Shown: piece by piece, positions 27,488 through 36,811 of the stretch
How the letters are laid out: every line of letters begins with the position of its first letter
Numbering within the stretch: the first letter of the stretch is position 1
NCBI RefSeq assembly: GCF_014652355.1
Contig: NZ_BMYQ01000003.1
Span: 1 to 64,000, forward strand
Direction: 5' to 3'
DNA: 64,000 nt
Source of the DNA: Gemmobacter lanyuensis
GTDB taxonomy: Bacteria > Pseudomonadota > Alphaproteobacteria > Rhodobacterales > Rhodobacteraceae
Notes under the pieces: model-generated
Database searches by the model: none
Told to the model about the DNA's origin: nothing
What the model saw: only the letters and a program-made list of their open reading frames with translations
Made by a program: the position numbers and the translations under genes

Positions 27488-27619
27488 GGGGGCCTCCCTT
27501 CGGAATTTCCCGCCTGTTTAGGGCAGCGGGCCGTTCGGGGCAAGCAGGAAGGGCAATCCGCGCCCCGTGGGCGGGGGGCAGGCGGCTTGGTGCGGTGGGG
27601 GTGGAAAGGCCTGTCTGGC

Positions 27620-27650
27620 AAAAAGGCGCCCGCGTCTGACGGGCGCCTTT
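27620..27650 (-). terminator. Terminator between fabA and fabB
   Basis: On the minus strand a 10-bp stem, AAAGGCGCCC with GGGCGCCTTT, loop of 9, runs into TTTTT. It lies 28 bases past the fabA stop and 133 bases before the fabB start, so fabBI may need read-through or its own promoter. Confidence 0.85.
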
Positions 27651-27677
27651 CCGGAAGCTGGAGATCGCAAAAGGCGA

Positions 27678-28187
27678 TCAGGCCTCGCTCAGCGCGACCT
27701 TCATGTCGGTGACCTGATAGATCACCTCGCCATCGGCCTCGACGATGCCATTGGCCACGCCCATGGTCAGGCGGCGCGTCTGGATCGCCTTGGTGAAATC
27801 GACCTTGTAGGTCAGCATCTTGCGGTCGGGGCGGACCATGCCGGTCAGCTTGACCTCGCCCACACCCAGCGCATAGCCGCGCCCCAGCCAGCCGCGCCAG
27901 CCGAGGTTGAAGCCCGTCAGCTGCCACAGGCCGTCAAGGCCAAGGCAGCCGGGCATGATCGGATTGCCGGGGAAATGGCAGTCGAAGAACCACAGATCCG
28001 GGGTGATGTCGAACTCGGCCACGACGTGGCCCTTGCCGTGCAGGCCGCCGTCGCCCGAAATCTCGGTGATGCGGTCCATCATCAGCATCGGCGGCGCCGG
28101 AAGTTGCGCATTGCCGGGGCCGAACAGCTCGCCCCGCGCGCATTTGAGAAGATCTTCCTTGGTGAAGCTCGTCGGATATGCCGCCAT
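27678..28187 (-). CDS. fabA: 3-hydroxydecanoyl-ACP dehydratase/isomerase
   Basis: This 169-aa hot-dog-fold enzyme dehydrates 3-hydroxydecanoyl-ACP and isomerises trans-2- to cis-3-decenoyl-ACP, the entry to anaerobic-type unsaturated fatty-acid synthesis. The active-site His lies in [20 protein letters not shown], the defining FabA block with its downstream Asp. [14 protein letters not shown] and [15 protein letters not shown] also match. It is divergent from irr across 177 bases; this irr/fabABI pairing is common in Rhodobacterales. Confidence 0.97.
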   Translation of the reverse strand: MAAYPTSFTKEDLLKCARGELFGPGNAQLPAPPMLMMDRITEISGDGGLHGKGHVVAEFDITPDLWFFDCHFPGNPIMPGCLGLDGLWQLTGFNLGWRGWLGRGYALGVGEVKLTGMVRPDRKMLTYKVDFTKAIQTRRLTMGVANGIVEADGEVIYQVTDMKVALSEA

Positions 28188-28364
28188 CGGCTTTTGGTCC
28201 CTCTCACGTGTTTGTTTCCCTCTAGCACCCCCGCTTCGGGCGTGGCAAGGGAGCGCTGCGCCGCGGGCCCGGGCGGGGTTCTGCCGCAGCTCCGGTCTTT
28301 GCGTTTGAATCTTTGGCCGCGCGGCCTTAAATTGCTAGGCTGGATGCGAGAGCGGGCAGGACGG

Positions 28365-28793
28365 ATGAACGTGGACGTGCAGGAACAGGTCAGGCTGCGG
28401 GTGGCCGATTGGCTGGCGCGCGGGGGATTGCGCCCGACGCGGCAGCGCATGGCGCTGGCAACCCTGCTGGTGGGGGATGGCGAACACCGCCATGTCACCG
28501 CCGAAAGCCTTTATGCCCTGTCAGCCAATGGCACCGAGAAGGTAAGCCTTGCGACCGTCTACAACACCCTGCGCGCCTTCTGCGAAGCGGGCCTGATGCA
28601 GGAAGTCGTAGTCGATGGCGCCAAAAGCTATTTCGACACCCGCATGGACGACCATCCGCATTTCTACTGGGAAGATACCGCCGTTCTGACCGACGCCCCG
28701 GCGGAGGAGCTGAAGATCGCGCATCTGCCCACCGCCCCCGACGGGACCGAGATCGCGCGCGTCGATGTCGTGATCCGTCTGCGCCGGCGCTGA
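28365..28793 (+). CDS. irr: Iron response regulator Irr (Fur superfamily)
   Basis: This 142-aa Fur-superfamily regulator has the winged-helix block GLRPTRQRMALATLLVGDG, then VTAESLYALS and KVSLATVYNTLRAFCEAGLM. The metal/heme-sensing region is DDHPHFYWEDTAVL, where Fur would have a longer His cluster. In alphaproteobacteria Irr represses or activates iron and heme genes under iron limitation and responds to heme state. Start uncertain: ATG 28365 has AGGA only 3 bases away, so GTG 28371 or ATG 28344 are alternatives. The position next to fabA is conserved in this order. A hairpin overlaps its stop. Confidence 0.9.
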   Translation: MNVDVQEQVRLRVADWLARGGLRPTRQRMALATLLVGDGEHRHVTAESLYALSANGTEKVSLATVYNTLRAFCEAGLMQEVVVDGAKSYFDTRMDDHPHFYWEDTAVLTDAPAEELKIAHLPTAPDGTEIARVDVVIRLRRR

Positions 28794-28803
28794 GGCCGGC
28801 GCA
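28780..28803. terminator. Hairpin over the irr stop codon
   Basis: A 9-bp stem TGCGCCGGC (28780-28788) with GCCGGCGCA (28795-28803) has a 6-base loop containing the TGA. There is no T run on either side, so termination strength is uncertain. It lies between convergent genes. Confidence 0.4.
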
Positions 28804-28818
28804 AAGAGAGGGCAGGGC

Positions 28819-29532
28819 TTAGAGGCCCGGCAGCGCGCTGAACACCGAACGGGTGCCGAAGGTCGTGCCGTGGTTCGCGCCAAAGCGGAAATCGACGCCC
28901 AGCTTCACATAGGGGCCGCTGGTTTCGCTCGCACCCACGGCGCCACCGACCGATCCGATTTCGCCCACCAGACGCGTGCTTTCCCCCAGCGCATAGCCGC
29001 CGGTCAGACCCACCTTGGTGGCCGAATTCCCGCCCTGGACCGAGGCATGATCGACCGACAGCCCCATGTCGAGCCCGCTGAACCCCACCGGGGTCGAACC
29101 TGCTATGCCCACCAGCGTTGCATCGCCCGCGTCGGAATTGGTGCCCGCGATATAGGCCTCGATCTTGGCATCGCCGATCCGGCGGGCATATTCGACGCCG
29201 AGAAAATCCTCGCCCGCGCCGCCCATGTAATCGGCGCCATAGTAAAGACCTGCCGCCGCATCGGGCGAGAAGTTCCAGATCGCATGGGTGGTGATATTGG
29301 TGGCCGTCTCGCTCAGCGCGTTCAGGCCCGACACGCCCAGATCGGTTTGCAGGCCAAAGCTGCCAAAGCTGAATTCCACTGCACCTTCAGCGGTCGATTT
29401 CGCCATCGACGTGTCATCGACAAAGGTGGAATGGGCGACGGCCGCGCGGCCCCCGACGAATTCGGCATGGGCTGCGGCCGGAAGGGCGGCGGCGACAAAG
29501 GCGGCAAGACCCGCGGTGCGGATATTGGTCAT
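28819..29532 (-). CDS. Putative outer-membrane beta-barrel protein
   Basis: This 237-aa protein has a signal peptide (AGLAAFVAAALPAAAHA, cleavage near residue 23). It then shows alternating amphipathic stretches rich in Gly, Tyr and Phe (VEFSFGSFGLQTDLGVSGL, AAGLYYGADYMGGAGEDFLG, YVKLGVDFRFG), as in small bacterial porin-like barrels. It lacks the typical C-terminal aromatic residue (it ends SALPGL), so barrel insertion by the BAM signal is not certain. No named family is recognised. It is convergent with irr; an iron-linked role would be pure guesswork. Confidence 0.7.
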   Translation of the reverse strand: MTNIRTAGLAAFVAAALPAAAHAEFVGGRAAVAHSTFVDDTSMAKSTAEGAVEFSFGSFGLQTDLGVSGLNALSETATNITTHAIWNFSPDAAAGLYYGADYMGGAGEDFLGVEYARRIGDAKIEAYIAGTNSDAGDATLVGIAGSTPVGFSGLDMGLSVDHASVQGGNSATKVGLTGGYALGESTRLVGEIGSVGGAVGASETSGPYVKLGVDFRFGANHGTTFGTRSVFSALPGL

Positions 29533-29669
29533 GATGGGCTCCTGTCTGTCATCGGCGGGCGCGGGGCCTGCCTGTCTGCTCTGGCCTTATGGTGGCCTTG
29601 TCCGAAAGAATACCTGCCTGGCCGCCTTTTGGGTAGGGGTGGGCGCCGCCATGCGCGGCAGCCCGCCGG

Positions 29670-31019
29670 TCAGAGCGTGCGAAAGCTTTCGGCGCGGATG
29701 CCGTGGCGGGCGAGCTTGTCGTAGAACGTCTTGCGGGGCAGCCCCAGCCGCGCCATCGCGGCGCTGGCATTGCCGCGGGAAAGGCGCAGCGCCTCACGCA
29801 GAAGATGCGCCTCATAGCGGGCGATCTGTTCGGCCAAGGGGGGGCTGTCGGTCGCCGTGTCTACCGGGGCGGGGGCAAGGCCCAGCAGATGCCGTTCCGC
29901 GAATTGCTGCAACTCGCGCACATTGCCGGGCCAGTCATGCGCCTGCAGATGGGCCTTCAGCTCTGGCGTCAGCGGGGGCAGGGGCAGCTTCAGCCGTGCC
30001 GCCGCCATCAGCAGGAAATGCTGGAACAGCAATGGCACATCCCCGGCATGGTCCTTCAATGCAGGCAAGGCCAGCGTGACCCCGGCCAGGCGATAGAAAA
30101 GATCGTCACGGAAGCGCCCCTGATCGACCGCCAGCCGCAGATCCGACCGGCTGGCCGCAATCACCTGCACCTCAAAGGGGCGGGGCGTTTCGGCGCCAAG
30201 GGGCCACAGTTCGCGGCTTTCGATCAGCGCAAGGATACGCGCCTGAAGGGCGGCGGGCAGGGCCTCGACCTCATCCAGAAACAGGGTGCCGCGATGGGCG
30301 CGTTCCAAGCGCCCGACACTGCGCGCCTGCCGCAGGGCGGGGCGGGCCTCGGTTCCCAGATAGTCCACCTCGAACCGGTCTTCTGTCAGGGTGGAGCAGG
30401 CCACAGGCACAAAGGCGCGGCTGCGGCGGGGACCGCTGCGATGGATCAGCCGGGCCAAGGCCTCTTTCCCCGCGCCGCCCGGTCCGGTGATCAGCACATT
30501 CACCCCGGCCTCGGCCAGCCGCGGCGCGGTTTCGCGCAGATGGCTGATCGCAGGGCTGTCGCCAATCCAATGCGGGGCGCCGGGGTCGGCCACGGCCTGC
30601 ATCCGCCGCAGTTGGCGGTTTTCCAGCACCAGACGTCGCGTCGCCGTCGCGCGGCGCAGGGTAGCCGACAGGTCATCCACCCCCACCGGTTTCGTGAGGA
30701 AATCATAGACCCCGGATTTCAGCGCCTGCACCGCCATCGGCACATCGCCATGGCCCGTCAGCAAGATCACGGGCAGATCAGCGTCCATGCGGTGCAGATG
30801 GGCGAAAAGGTCCAGCCCATCCATCCCCGGCATCCGCACATCCGTCAGCACCACGCCCGGATAGCTGTCATCCAACCCCGCCAGCGCGGCCTCGGCCCGG
30901 TCGAAGGCTTCGACGGTGAAGCCTGCGATCCGCAGGCTTTGCCCCAGGGCTGCACGCAGGTCGGGGTCGTCATCGACCAGCCGCACCAGACCGGGCGGGG
31001 GGGCGGGGGTATCGATCAT
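29670..31019 (-). CDS. dctD: DctD-like response regulator, AAA+ type, lacking the GAFTGA loop
   Basis: This 449-aa NtrC-class regulator has a receiver domain with D60 (VVLTDVRMPGMDG) and K110 (FLTKPVG). The AAA+ domain has Walker A GPGGAGKE at 179-186 and Walker B TLFLDEVE at 245-252, and the Fis-type HTH lies near the C-terminus (NASAAMARLGLPRKTFYDKL). Where sigma-54 activators carry GAFTGA, this protein reads LGTEARPALRQA (221-232), so the contact loop for sigma-54 is absent. It may work with sigma-70, as known for NtrC of Rhodobacter capsulatus. ATGA overlap with dctB shows coupling. It probably controls dctA on the other strand. Confidence 0.88.
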   Translation of the reverse strand: MIDTPAPPPGLVRLVDDDPDLRAALGQSLRIAGFTVEAFDRAEAALAGLDDSYPGVVLTDVRMPGMDGLDLFAHLHRMDADLPVILLTGHGDVPMAVQALKSGVYDFLTKPVGVDDLSATLRRATATRRLVLENRQLRRMQAVADPGAPHWIGDSPAISHLRETAPRLAEAGVNVLITGPGGAGKEALARLIHRSGPRRSRAFVPVACSTLTEDRFEVDYLGTEARPALRQARSVGRLERAHRGTLFLDEVEALPAALQARILALIESRELWPLGAETPRPFEVQVIAASRSDLRLAVDQGRFRDDLFYRLAGVTLALPALKDHAGDVPLLFQHFLLMAAARLKLPLPPLTPELKAHLQAHDWPGNVRELQQFAERHLLGLAPAPVDTATDSPPLAEQIARYEAHLLREALRLSRGNASAAMARLGLPRKTFYDKLARHGIRAESFRTL

Positions 31020-32665
31020 GCCGGGGCCTTGCAAAGCTGAAGATGGAAGGTCGCACCCCGCCCGGCCACGGGGGGATCGGCCCAAAGCCTGGCCCCGAAA
31101 TCGCGCGCAATGTCATGGGCGATGACCAGCCCCAGCCCCAGCCCGCCGGGCTTGGTGGTCTGGAACGGGGTGAACAGGGCTGCGGCAACCTCGGTCGGCA
31201 GTCCCGGGCCGTTGTCAGCGATGGTCAGCGTGGCCGTGGTGGCATCTGTGGCCAGCGAGACGCGGATCTCTGCCTGCGGCTGATCGGCCACGGCCTCATG
31301 CGCGTTCTGCAGCAGGTTCACCAACACCTGTTCCAGCCGCACGCCTTCGCCCATGACCCGCAGGTCGGCGGGGATGTCGGGGAGTGTCAGCTGCACGCCA
31401 TGGGGGCGCAGACGGCTTGCCGTCAGCAGGACCGAGGCCTCGAACGGGTCTTTCAGTGCCACAGCCATCGTGGTGCCGCGCGACTTGCGGGCAAAGCTGC
31501 GCAGATCGGCGGTGATATGGCCGATGCGGTCCGTCATCCGCAGGATCGTATCTAGGTTGGCCGCCGTTTCCTGCGGGTGATCCGCCATCAGTGCCTTGCC
31601 GTTTTCTGCAAGCAGCCGGATCGTCGCCAGCGGTTGATTGATCTCATGCGCGACACCGGCGGTGATCTGCCCCAGTGCGGCCAGCTTGTTGGCCTGCACC
31701 AGATCGGCCTGCAGGCTCCGCAGGCGGGCCTCGGCGGCGGCACGTTCTTGCATCTCGGCCGAGAGCGCGCGGGTGCGTTCCGTCACCGCCTGTTCCAGAT
31801 CGGCGCGGTAGCGGCGTTCCGCTTCCGCCTGCATCGCGGCCCGCCGCCGCCGTCGCCGCAGGGCCCGCGCGGACAGGGCGACCAGCATCAGGATCAGCGC
31901 CGCTGTTGCGGTGGCCAGCGCCGCGATCTGCCGCACGGGCGTCAGCGGAGACTGGATCACCAGCCGCCAGTCGATCCCCGGCAGCGGCGCGCTGGATTCC
32001 AGCACATTCGTCCCTGCCGGGGCCATGCGGTCAAAGCGTCGGTCGGGTTCAGAGGTCAGAAGGATCTGGCCCTGCGCGTCAATCACATGGGTCGCTTCGC
32101 CCTCACGCGCCCAGGATGCCTCGATCGCGGGGAATTCGACCTTGACCACCACCACCCCGACAGGCTGGCCCGCCAGCACCACGCTGTGCGACAGATAAAG
32201 GCCCGGTCTGTGACTGACGGTGCCAAGCGCGAACTGCGTGGCAGTGCCATCGCGCAGGGCGGCGCGAAAATAATCGCGGAAGCTGTAATCCGCCCCCACG
32301 AACGATTCCGGCTCATCCCAGTTCGAGGCGGCAATTGCCTTGCCCGCCCGATCCAGCACATAGATCACCGCGCCGCCGCTTTCGGCGCGCAGCCGATCCA
32401 GCTTGCGGGACATGGCGGCGGTCAGTTCCGGTGTGGGGCGCTGCAGCCCTTGCAGGATAAGGGCGTCATCCGACAGGATCGCCGTCACGGCGCGCTGCTT
32501 GTCCAGTTCGGCCATCAGCGCCATGACCCGCGATTGCGCGCTGATCTGGCGATCTTGTGCCAGCCCGGACTCGGCCGCGCGCCCTGCCAAATGCCAGACC
32601 CCGCCCAGACAAAGCGCGACCGCAAGTGCGGCGATTCCGGGGCGAAGGCGGATGGGGGTGTTCAT
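31016..32665 (-). CDS. dctB: C4-dicarboxylate sensor histidine kinase
   Basis: This 549-aa membrane kinase has TM1 at about 8-28, then a periplasmic double-PAS region of about 230 residues (YVLDRAGKAIAASNWDEPES, YSFRDYFRAALRDG), where DctB binds succinate/malate. TM2 (TATAALILMLVALSARAL), a coiled coil and the H-box AGVAHEINQPLATIRLLAEN follow. The ATPase domain has N-box VLVNLLQNAHEAV, G1 IADNGPGLP and G2 TKPGGLGLGLVIAHDIA. Start ATG 32665 is fitted to the first membrane helix; its ribosome-binding site is weak. It overlaps dctD and diverges from dctA. Confidence 0.93.
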   Translation of the reverse strand: MNTPIRLRPGIAALAVALCLGGVWHLAGRAAESGLAQDRQISAQSRVMALMAELDKQRAVTAILSDDALILQGLQRPTPELTAAMSRKLDRLRAESGGAVIYVLDRAGKAIAASNWDEPESFVGADYSFRDYFRAALRDGTATQFALGTVSHRPGLYLSHSVVLAGQPVGVVVVKVEFPAIEASWAREGEATHVIDAQGQILLTSEPDRRFDRMAPAGTNVLESSAPLPGIDWRLVIQSPLTPVRQIAALATATAALILMLVALSARALRRRRRRAAMQAEAERRYRADLEQAVTERTRALSAEMQERAAAEARLRSLQADLVQANKLAALGQITAGVAHEINQPLATIRLLAENGKALMADHPQETAANLDTILRMTDRIGHITADLRSFARKSRGTTMAVALKDPFEASVLLTASRLRPHGVQLTLPDIPADLRVMGEGVRLEQVLVNLLQNAHEAVADQPQAEIRVSLATDATTATLTIADNGPGLPTEVAAALFTPFQTTKPGGLGLGLVIAHDIARDFGARLWADPPVAGRGATFHLQLCKAPA

Positions 32666-32851
32666 ACCTGTATCATAAATCGCACGAATAGATTTGTCAT
32701 GTGTGGAAAAAGAAACAGATTTGGCGGGCACCCTGATCCTGTGTCGGTTCAGAATCAAAGGATTACCCAGTTTTGCAGCTTTTTTGGTCAGCGTCCCGCT
32801 GCTGCGTATGCTTTGCCATCACAAAACTGACATCAGCTTGTTGGAGGAGCA

Positions 32852-34219
32852 ATGATGCATCTGGATCCTGCCGCGCCTGCGCCGGCACAGCCCCGGCCTT
32901 TTTACCATCACCTCTATGTCCAGGTCATTGCCGCCATCACGCTGGGCGCAGCCATCGGGCATTTCTACCCTGACCTCGGCGTGGCGCTGAAACCGCTGGG
33001 CGACGGGTTCATCAAACTGGTGAAGATGATCATTTCGCCCGTGATCTTCCTGACCATCGTCACGGGTCTGGCGGGGATGGGCAGCCTGCGCGGGGTCGGT
33101 TCGGTCGTCTGGAAGTCGATGAGCTATTTCCTGTTCTTTTCCACCTTCGCGCTGGTGGTGGGGCTGATCGTCGCCAATGTCGTGCAGCCGGGTGCGGGCA
33201 TGAACATTGATCCCGCGACGCTCGACGGGAGCAAGGTCAGCGAATACGCATCCAAGGCGCATGAGACGACGCTGACGGGCTTTGTGCTGGACGTGATCCC
33301 GACAACCTTCACGTCCGCCTTTGTCGAGGGGAACATCCTGCAGGTTCTCTTCATTGCCATCCTGTTCGGGATCGGTCTGATCCTTGTGGGCGAAAAGGCC
33401 CGCCCGGTTATCACCCTGTTCGAGGCCGCAAGCCATGTGGTGTTCCGCGTGGTGGACATCCTGATGAAGGCGGCACCCATTGGCGCGCTGGGCGCCTTTG
33501 CCTTCACCATCGGCAAATACGGGGTGGGTGCGATCATCAACCTCGCGGCGCTGGTGGGCACGTTCTATCTGACCTCGGCGCTGTTCATCATCGTCGTGCT
33601 TGGAGCGGTCTGTGCGCTGAACGGCTTTTCCATCTTCCGCCTGATCAGCTATCTCAAGGCGGAAATCCTGCTGGTGCTGGGCACCTCTTCATCGGAATCG
33701 GCGCTGCCGAGCCTGATGGAGAAGATGGAAAAGGCCGGTTGCGCGCGGCCGGTGGTGGGGCTGGTGGTTCCGACCGGCTATTCCTTCAACCTTGACGGCA
33801 CCAATATCTACATGACGCTGGCCGCGCTTTTCATCGCACAGGCCACCAATACCGACCTGTCGCTGCAACAGCAGGTGCTGCTTCTGCTGGTTGCCATGCT
33901 GTCGTCCAAGGGTGCGGCGGGGGTGACAGGGGCCGGGTTCATCACGCTGGCTGCGACCCTCTCGGTCGTGCCGACGGTGCCGATTGCGGGCATGGCGATC
34001 ATTCTGGGGGTGGATCGCTTCATGTCGGAATGCCGCTCGATCACCAATTTCATCGGCAATGCCGTGGCCACGGTGATCGTCAGCCGCTGGGAAGGGGCGC
34101 TGGATCGCCGCGCCTTTGATGCCGCGCTGCAGGGTGGGGCGGCAGATCGGCCAGTGGCCCCTCTGGGCGATCTGCACGCCCCGGCCGGCCTGCAACTGGG
34201 CGAGGCCAGCGCCGACTGA
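32852..34219 (+). CDS. dctA: C4-dicarboxylate transport protein DctA
   Basis: This 455-aa inner-membrane symporter of the DAACS family takes up succinate, fumarate and malate with protons or sodium. It is polytopic, with the family blocks [39 protein letters not shown] (the serine-rich hairpin) and [20 protein letters not shown] (the ion/substrate-binding NLDGT). The late [20 protein letters not shown] follows. The GGAGGAGCA ribosome-binding site precedes tandem ATGs at 32852 and 32855. It is divergent from dctBD; no TGGCAC-N5-TTGC sigma-54 site was found in the 186-bp gap. Confidence 0.96.
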   Translation: MMHLDPAAPAPAQPRPFYHHLYVQVIAAITLGAAIGHFYPDLGVALKPLGDGFIKLVKMIISPVIFLTIVTGLAGMGSLRGVGSVVWKSMSYFLFFSTFALVVGLIVANVVQPGAGMNIDPATLDGSKVSEYASKAHETTLTGFVLDVIPTTFTSAFVEGNILQVLFIAILFGIGLILVGEKARPVITLFEAASHVVFRVVDILMKAAPIGALGAFAFTIGKYGVGAIINLAALVGTFYLTSALFIIVVLGAVCALNGFSIFRLISYLKAEILLVLGTSSSESALPSLMEKMEKAGCARPVVGLVVPTGYSFNLDGTNIYMTLAALFIAQATNTDLSLQQQVLLLLVAMLSSKGAAGVTGAGFITLAATLSVVPTVPIAGMAIILGVDRFMSECRSITNFIGNAVATVIVSRWEGALDRRAFDAALQGGAADRPVAPLGDLHAPAGLQLGEASAD

Positions 34220-34242
34220 CCAGCCCGTCGTGCCAGTGGAAC

Positions 34243-34272
34243 AGGCCGGGTGATCGCTCACCCGGCCTTTTT
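34243..34272 (+). terminator. dctA terminator
   Basis: An 11-bp stem AGGCCGGGTGA/TCACCCGGCCT with loop TCGC is followed by TTTTT. It also lies just past the stop of the convergent gene. Confidence 0.9.
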
Positions 34273-34282
34273 CATCTGCGGG

Positions 34283-35155
34283 TCAGAACCACTGGCCCGG
34301 CTCCATCAGCCCCAGATCCATCAGCTGCTGGCTGTGCCAAGTGAATTCCGTCGAATTGTGCCAGCGGAAATTGTGGATGTCATAGCGCGAGCCGGGGTTG
34401 GTCTTGAGCGCCTTGGCCGTCCGGAAGGAACAGATGCAGGCCGTCAGGTTGTGGTGCCAGGGGCAGGAATAGGTGTTGTATTCCTCATCCGAAAAGGTGA
34501 AATCCGGCCGCAGGCGCAGACCCGCCCGCGATCGGAACAGAGAAATCCGGTCGATCTTGCGCTTGGTCCAGGTCACATGTTCTTCAAACCGCCAGCGCAG
34601 CCCGCCAAAGAAATCAAGCTGGCGGTCCTTCGCTTCCCAGTTGCGGTCGGGGTCTTTGCGGGCCAGCGCGTAATAGCCGGACCGGTCCAGATGGGCATTT
34701 TCCAGCGAAACGCCGTTCGGGTGCTGTGACAGATCGCCTGCATAAAGGTCGATCACATAGGTCAGCATTGCATCGCGGCGTTCTTCGGTATGGAAGGTCA
34801 GCAGATCGCCGATGGTGCGCGTTTCGCAAAACGGGAAGAACAGATATTCCGCATTGAAGCAGTAATAGAGCCAAGTTCCCGCCGGGGCGGCATCATTCAC
34901 GGCATTCACCGCCTGCGGGATCGCATCATCATCATGGACGTTATAGGTGATGCGGTGGATCAGGGCCTCAAGCGGTTGGGGCAGGGTGATCTCGTCATCG
35001 GCAAAGAGCAGCAGGCTGCGAAAGCCTGAGTCAAGGTGATGGCGGATCGCGGTATCCACCTCGACCGTATCCTCGACAAAGATCATGGCGATCGGCCCTT
35101 TGGCCAGCACCGTCTGCGCCTTTGCCAGAAATTCCCTCAGCCCCGCATAGCGCAT
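34283..35155 (-). CDS. Conserved hypothetical protein, glycosyltransferase-2-like
   Basis: This 290-aa soluble protein has no signal peptide. Features resemble small GT-A glycosyltransferase-like proteins: AMIFVEDTVEVDTAIRHHLD and SGFRSLLLFADDEITLPQ near the start (an acidic DDE), then WLYYCFNAEYLFFPFCETR and HTEERRDAMLTYVIDLYAGD. The C-terminal half is rich in Trp/His/Arg (RWHNSTEFTWHSQQLMDLGL). Similar proteins in Rhodobacterales are called hypothetical or glycosyltransferase family 2. No polysaccharide genes are near, so I cannot name a substrate. It lies alone between dctA and miaB. Confidence 0.6.
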   Translation of the reverse strand: MRYAGLREFLAKAQTVLAKGPIAMIFVEDTVEVDTAIRHHLDSGFRSLLLFADDEITLPQPLEALIHRITYNVHDDDAIPQAVNAVNDAAPAGTWLYYCFNAEYLFFPFCETRTIGDLLTFHTEERRDAMLTYVIDLYAGDLSQHPNGVSLENAHLDRSGYYALARKDPDRNWEAKDRQLDFFGGLRWRFEEHVTWTKRKIDRISLFRSRAGLRLRPDFTFSDEEYNTYSCPWHHNLTACICSFRTAKALKTNPGSRYDIHNFRWHNSTEFTWHSQQLMDLGLMEPGQWF

Positions 35156-35295
35156 GCACTCACCCGTTCAGTCACCTTGCGCGGCAGAATCCGTGAGGTT
35201 GCAAGACATTGCAAGCACCCGCGCGCGCTTCCCGCGCTTTGTTGCGTCTGCGGGTGGTTTTCGGTAGAAGGCGCCAGAATTCAAAGGGGCCGCCC

Positions 35296-36615
35296 ATGAC
35301 CGAAGACGCGCCGAAAAAGCTGTTCATCAAGACCTACGGCTGCCAGATGAACGTCTATGACAGCGAGCGCATGGCCGAGGCCCTGGGCGCCAAGGGCTAT
35401 GTCACGACCGAGGTCGCCGAAGAGGCGGACATGGTGCTGCTGAACACCTGCCACATCCGCGAAAAGGCGGCCGAGAAGGTTTATTCCGATCTGGGTCGTC
35501 TGCGTCCGCTGAAACAGGCCAAGCCCGATCTGAAGATCGGGGTGGCGGGCTGCGTGGCGCAGGCCGAGGGGGAGGAAATCCTCCGCCGGATGCCGCTGGT
35601 CGATCTGGTGGTGGGGCCGCAAAGCTACCACCGCCTGCCCGAGATGGTTGAGGCCAAGGGCAAGGTCATCGACACCGACTTCCCCGAAGAGGACAAGTTC
35701 GACCATCTGCCGGAGCGCAAGGCCCTGCGCGGTCCGACCGCCTTCCTGACGGTGCAGGAAGGGTGCGACAAGTTCTGCGCTTTCTGCGTGGTGCCCTATA
35801 CCCGTGGCGCCGAAGTCAGCCGTCCCGTGCCGCGCCTTCTGGCCGAGGCGCGTGATCTGGTCAGCCGCGGGGTGCGCGAGATCACCTTGCTGGGCCAGAA
35901 CGTCAACGGCTATCACGGCGAAGGGGAGGGCGGGGCCTGGGGGCTGGGCCGCCTGATCCGCGAAATGGCCGGGATCGAGGGGTTGGAGCGTCTCCGCTAT
36001 ACCACCAGCCACCCCAATGACATGGATGATGACCTGATCGCCGCCCATGGCGAGGTGCCGCAGCTGATGCCCTATCTGCATCTGCCGGTGCAATCGGGCA
36101 GTGACCGTATCCTGAAGGCCATGAACCGCAAGCACACGGCGGAAGAATATCTGCGCCTGATTGAGCGGATCCGCGCGGCCCGCCCCGATATCCTGCTGTC
36201 TTCAGATTTCATCGTGGCCTTCCCCGGTGAAACCGACCGTGATTTTGAAGATACGATGGATCTGATCCGCGAGGTGCGCTTTGGCGCGGCCTTCAGCTTC
36301 AAATACTCCGCCCGTCCCGGCACCCCCGCCGCCGAAAAGCCCGAACTCCCGGCCGAACTGGCCGATGCCCGCCTGCACGCATTGCAGGCGCTGATCACCG
36401 AACAGCAGCATGCCGCGCAAAAGGCCATGGTGGGGCGTCAGGTCGGGGTGCTTTATGAAAAGGCCGGGCGTCTGCCGGGGCAGATGGTGGGCAAGTCCGA
36501 CCATCTTCATGCCGTCCATGTGCAGGACCCGACAGCCAAGGTCGGTGAGCTGGTGCAGGTCCGTATCGTCGAGGCGGGGCCCAATTCGCTGCGCGGCGAA
36601 AGGCTGCAGCCGTAA
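35296..36615 (+). CDS. miaB: tRNA-2-methylthio-N6-dimethylallyladenosine synthase
   Basis: This 439-aa radical-SAM methylthiotransferase acts on i6A37 of tRNAs reading UNN codons. The N-terminal UPF0004 domain has three Cys ([41 protein letters not shown]) for one [4Fe-4S] cluster. The radical SAM CxxxCxxC lies in [19 protein letters not shown]. The TRAM domain is at the end. ATG 35296 gives normal length; the longer reading from 35209 is rejected. It begins the plus-strand block that leads to phoH-ybeY-corC-lnt, an order seen widely in proteobacteria, here interrupted by two envelope protein genes. Confidence 0.97.
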   Translation: MTEDAPKKLFIKTYGCQMNVYDSERMAEALGAKGYVTTEVAEEADMVLLNTCHIREKAAEKVYSDLGRLRPLKQAKPDLKIGVAGCVAQAEGEEILRRMPLVDLVVGPQSYHRLPEMVEAKGKVIDTDFPEEDKFDHLPERKALRGPTAFLTVQEGCDKFCAFCVVPYTRGAEVSRPVPRLLAEARDLVSRGVREITLLGQNVNGYHGEGEGGAWGLGRLIREMAGIEGLERLRYTTSHPNDMDDDLIAAHGEVPQLMPYLHLPVQSGSDRILKAMNRKHTAEEYLRLIERIRAARPDILLSSDFIVAFPGETDRDFEDTMDLIREVRFGAAFSFKYSARPGTPAAEKPELPAELADARLHALQALITEQQHAAQKAMVGRQVGVLYEKAGRLPGQMVGKSDHLHAVHVQDPTAKVGELVQVRIVEAGPNSLRGERLQP

Positions 36616-36811
36616 GCAGGACCTCCGCGGGCGGGCGCTGTTTCCCATCTGCGATCAATCTGCATCCATGGTGCGAAATGCGCGGATGGGTCGCAACAAT
36701 TGGTGGTGCGCCCCATCCAAAAGCATAGATTTTGCTTTACTTCGTGATCTTCTGGCGGCAATTCTCGGTCGATAATATCAAGTCACTTGGGTGAACGAGG
36801 GGAGCTGCGCC

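Noticed and set aside
28188..28364. Irr operator between irr and fabA
   Set aside because: No clear iron-control-element inverted repeat could be picked out by eye; a motif search is needed before calling one.
32666..32851. Sigma-54 promoter for dctA
   Set aside because: No TGGCAC-N5-TTGC-like pair was found; a GG-N10-GC spacing near 32787 lacks the rest of the consensus.
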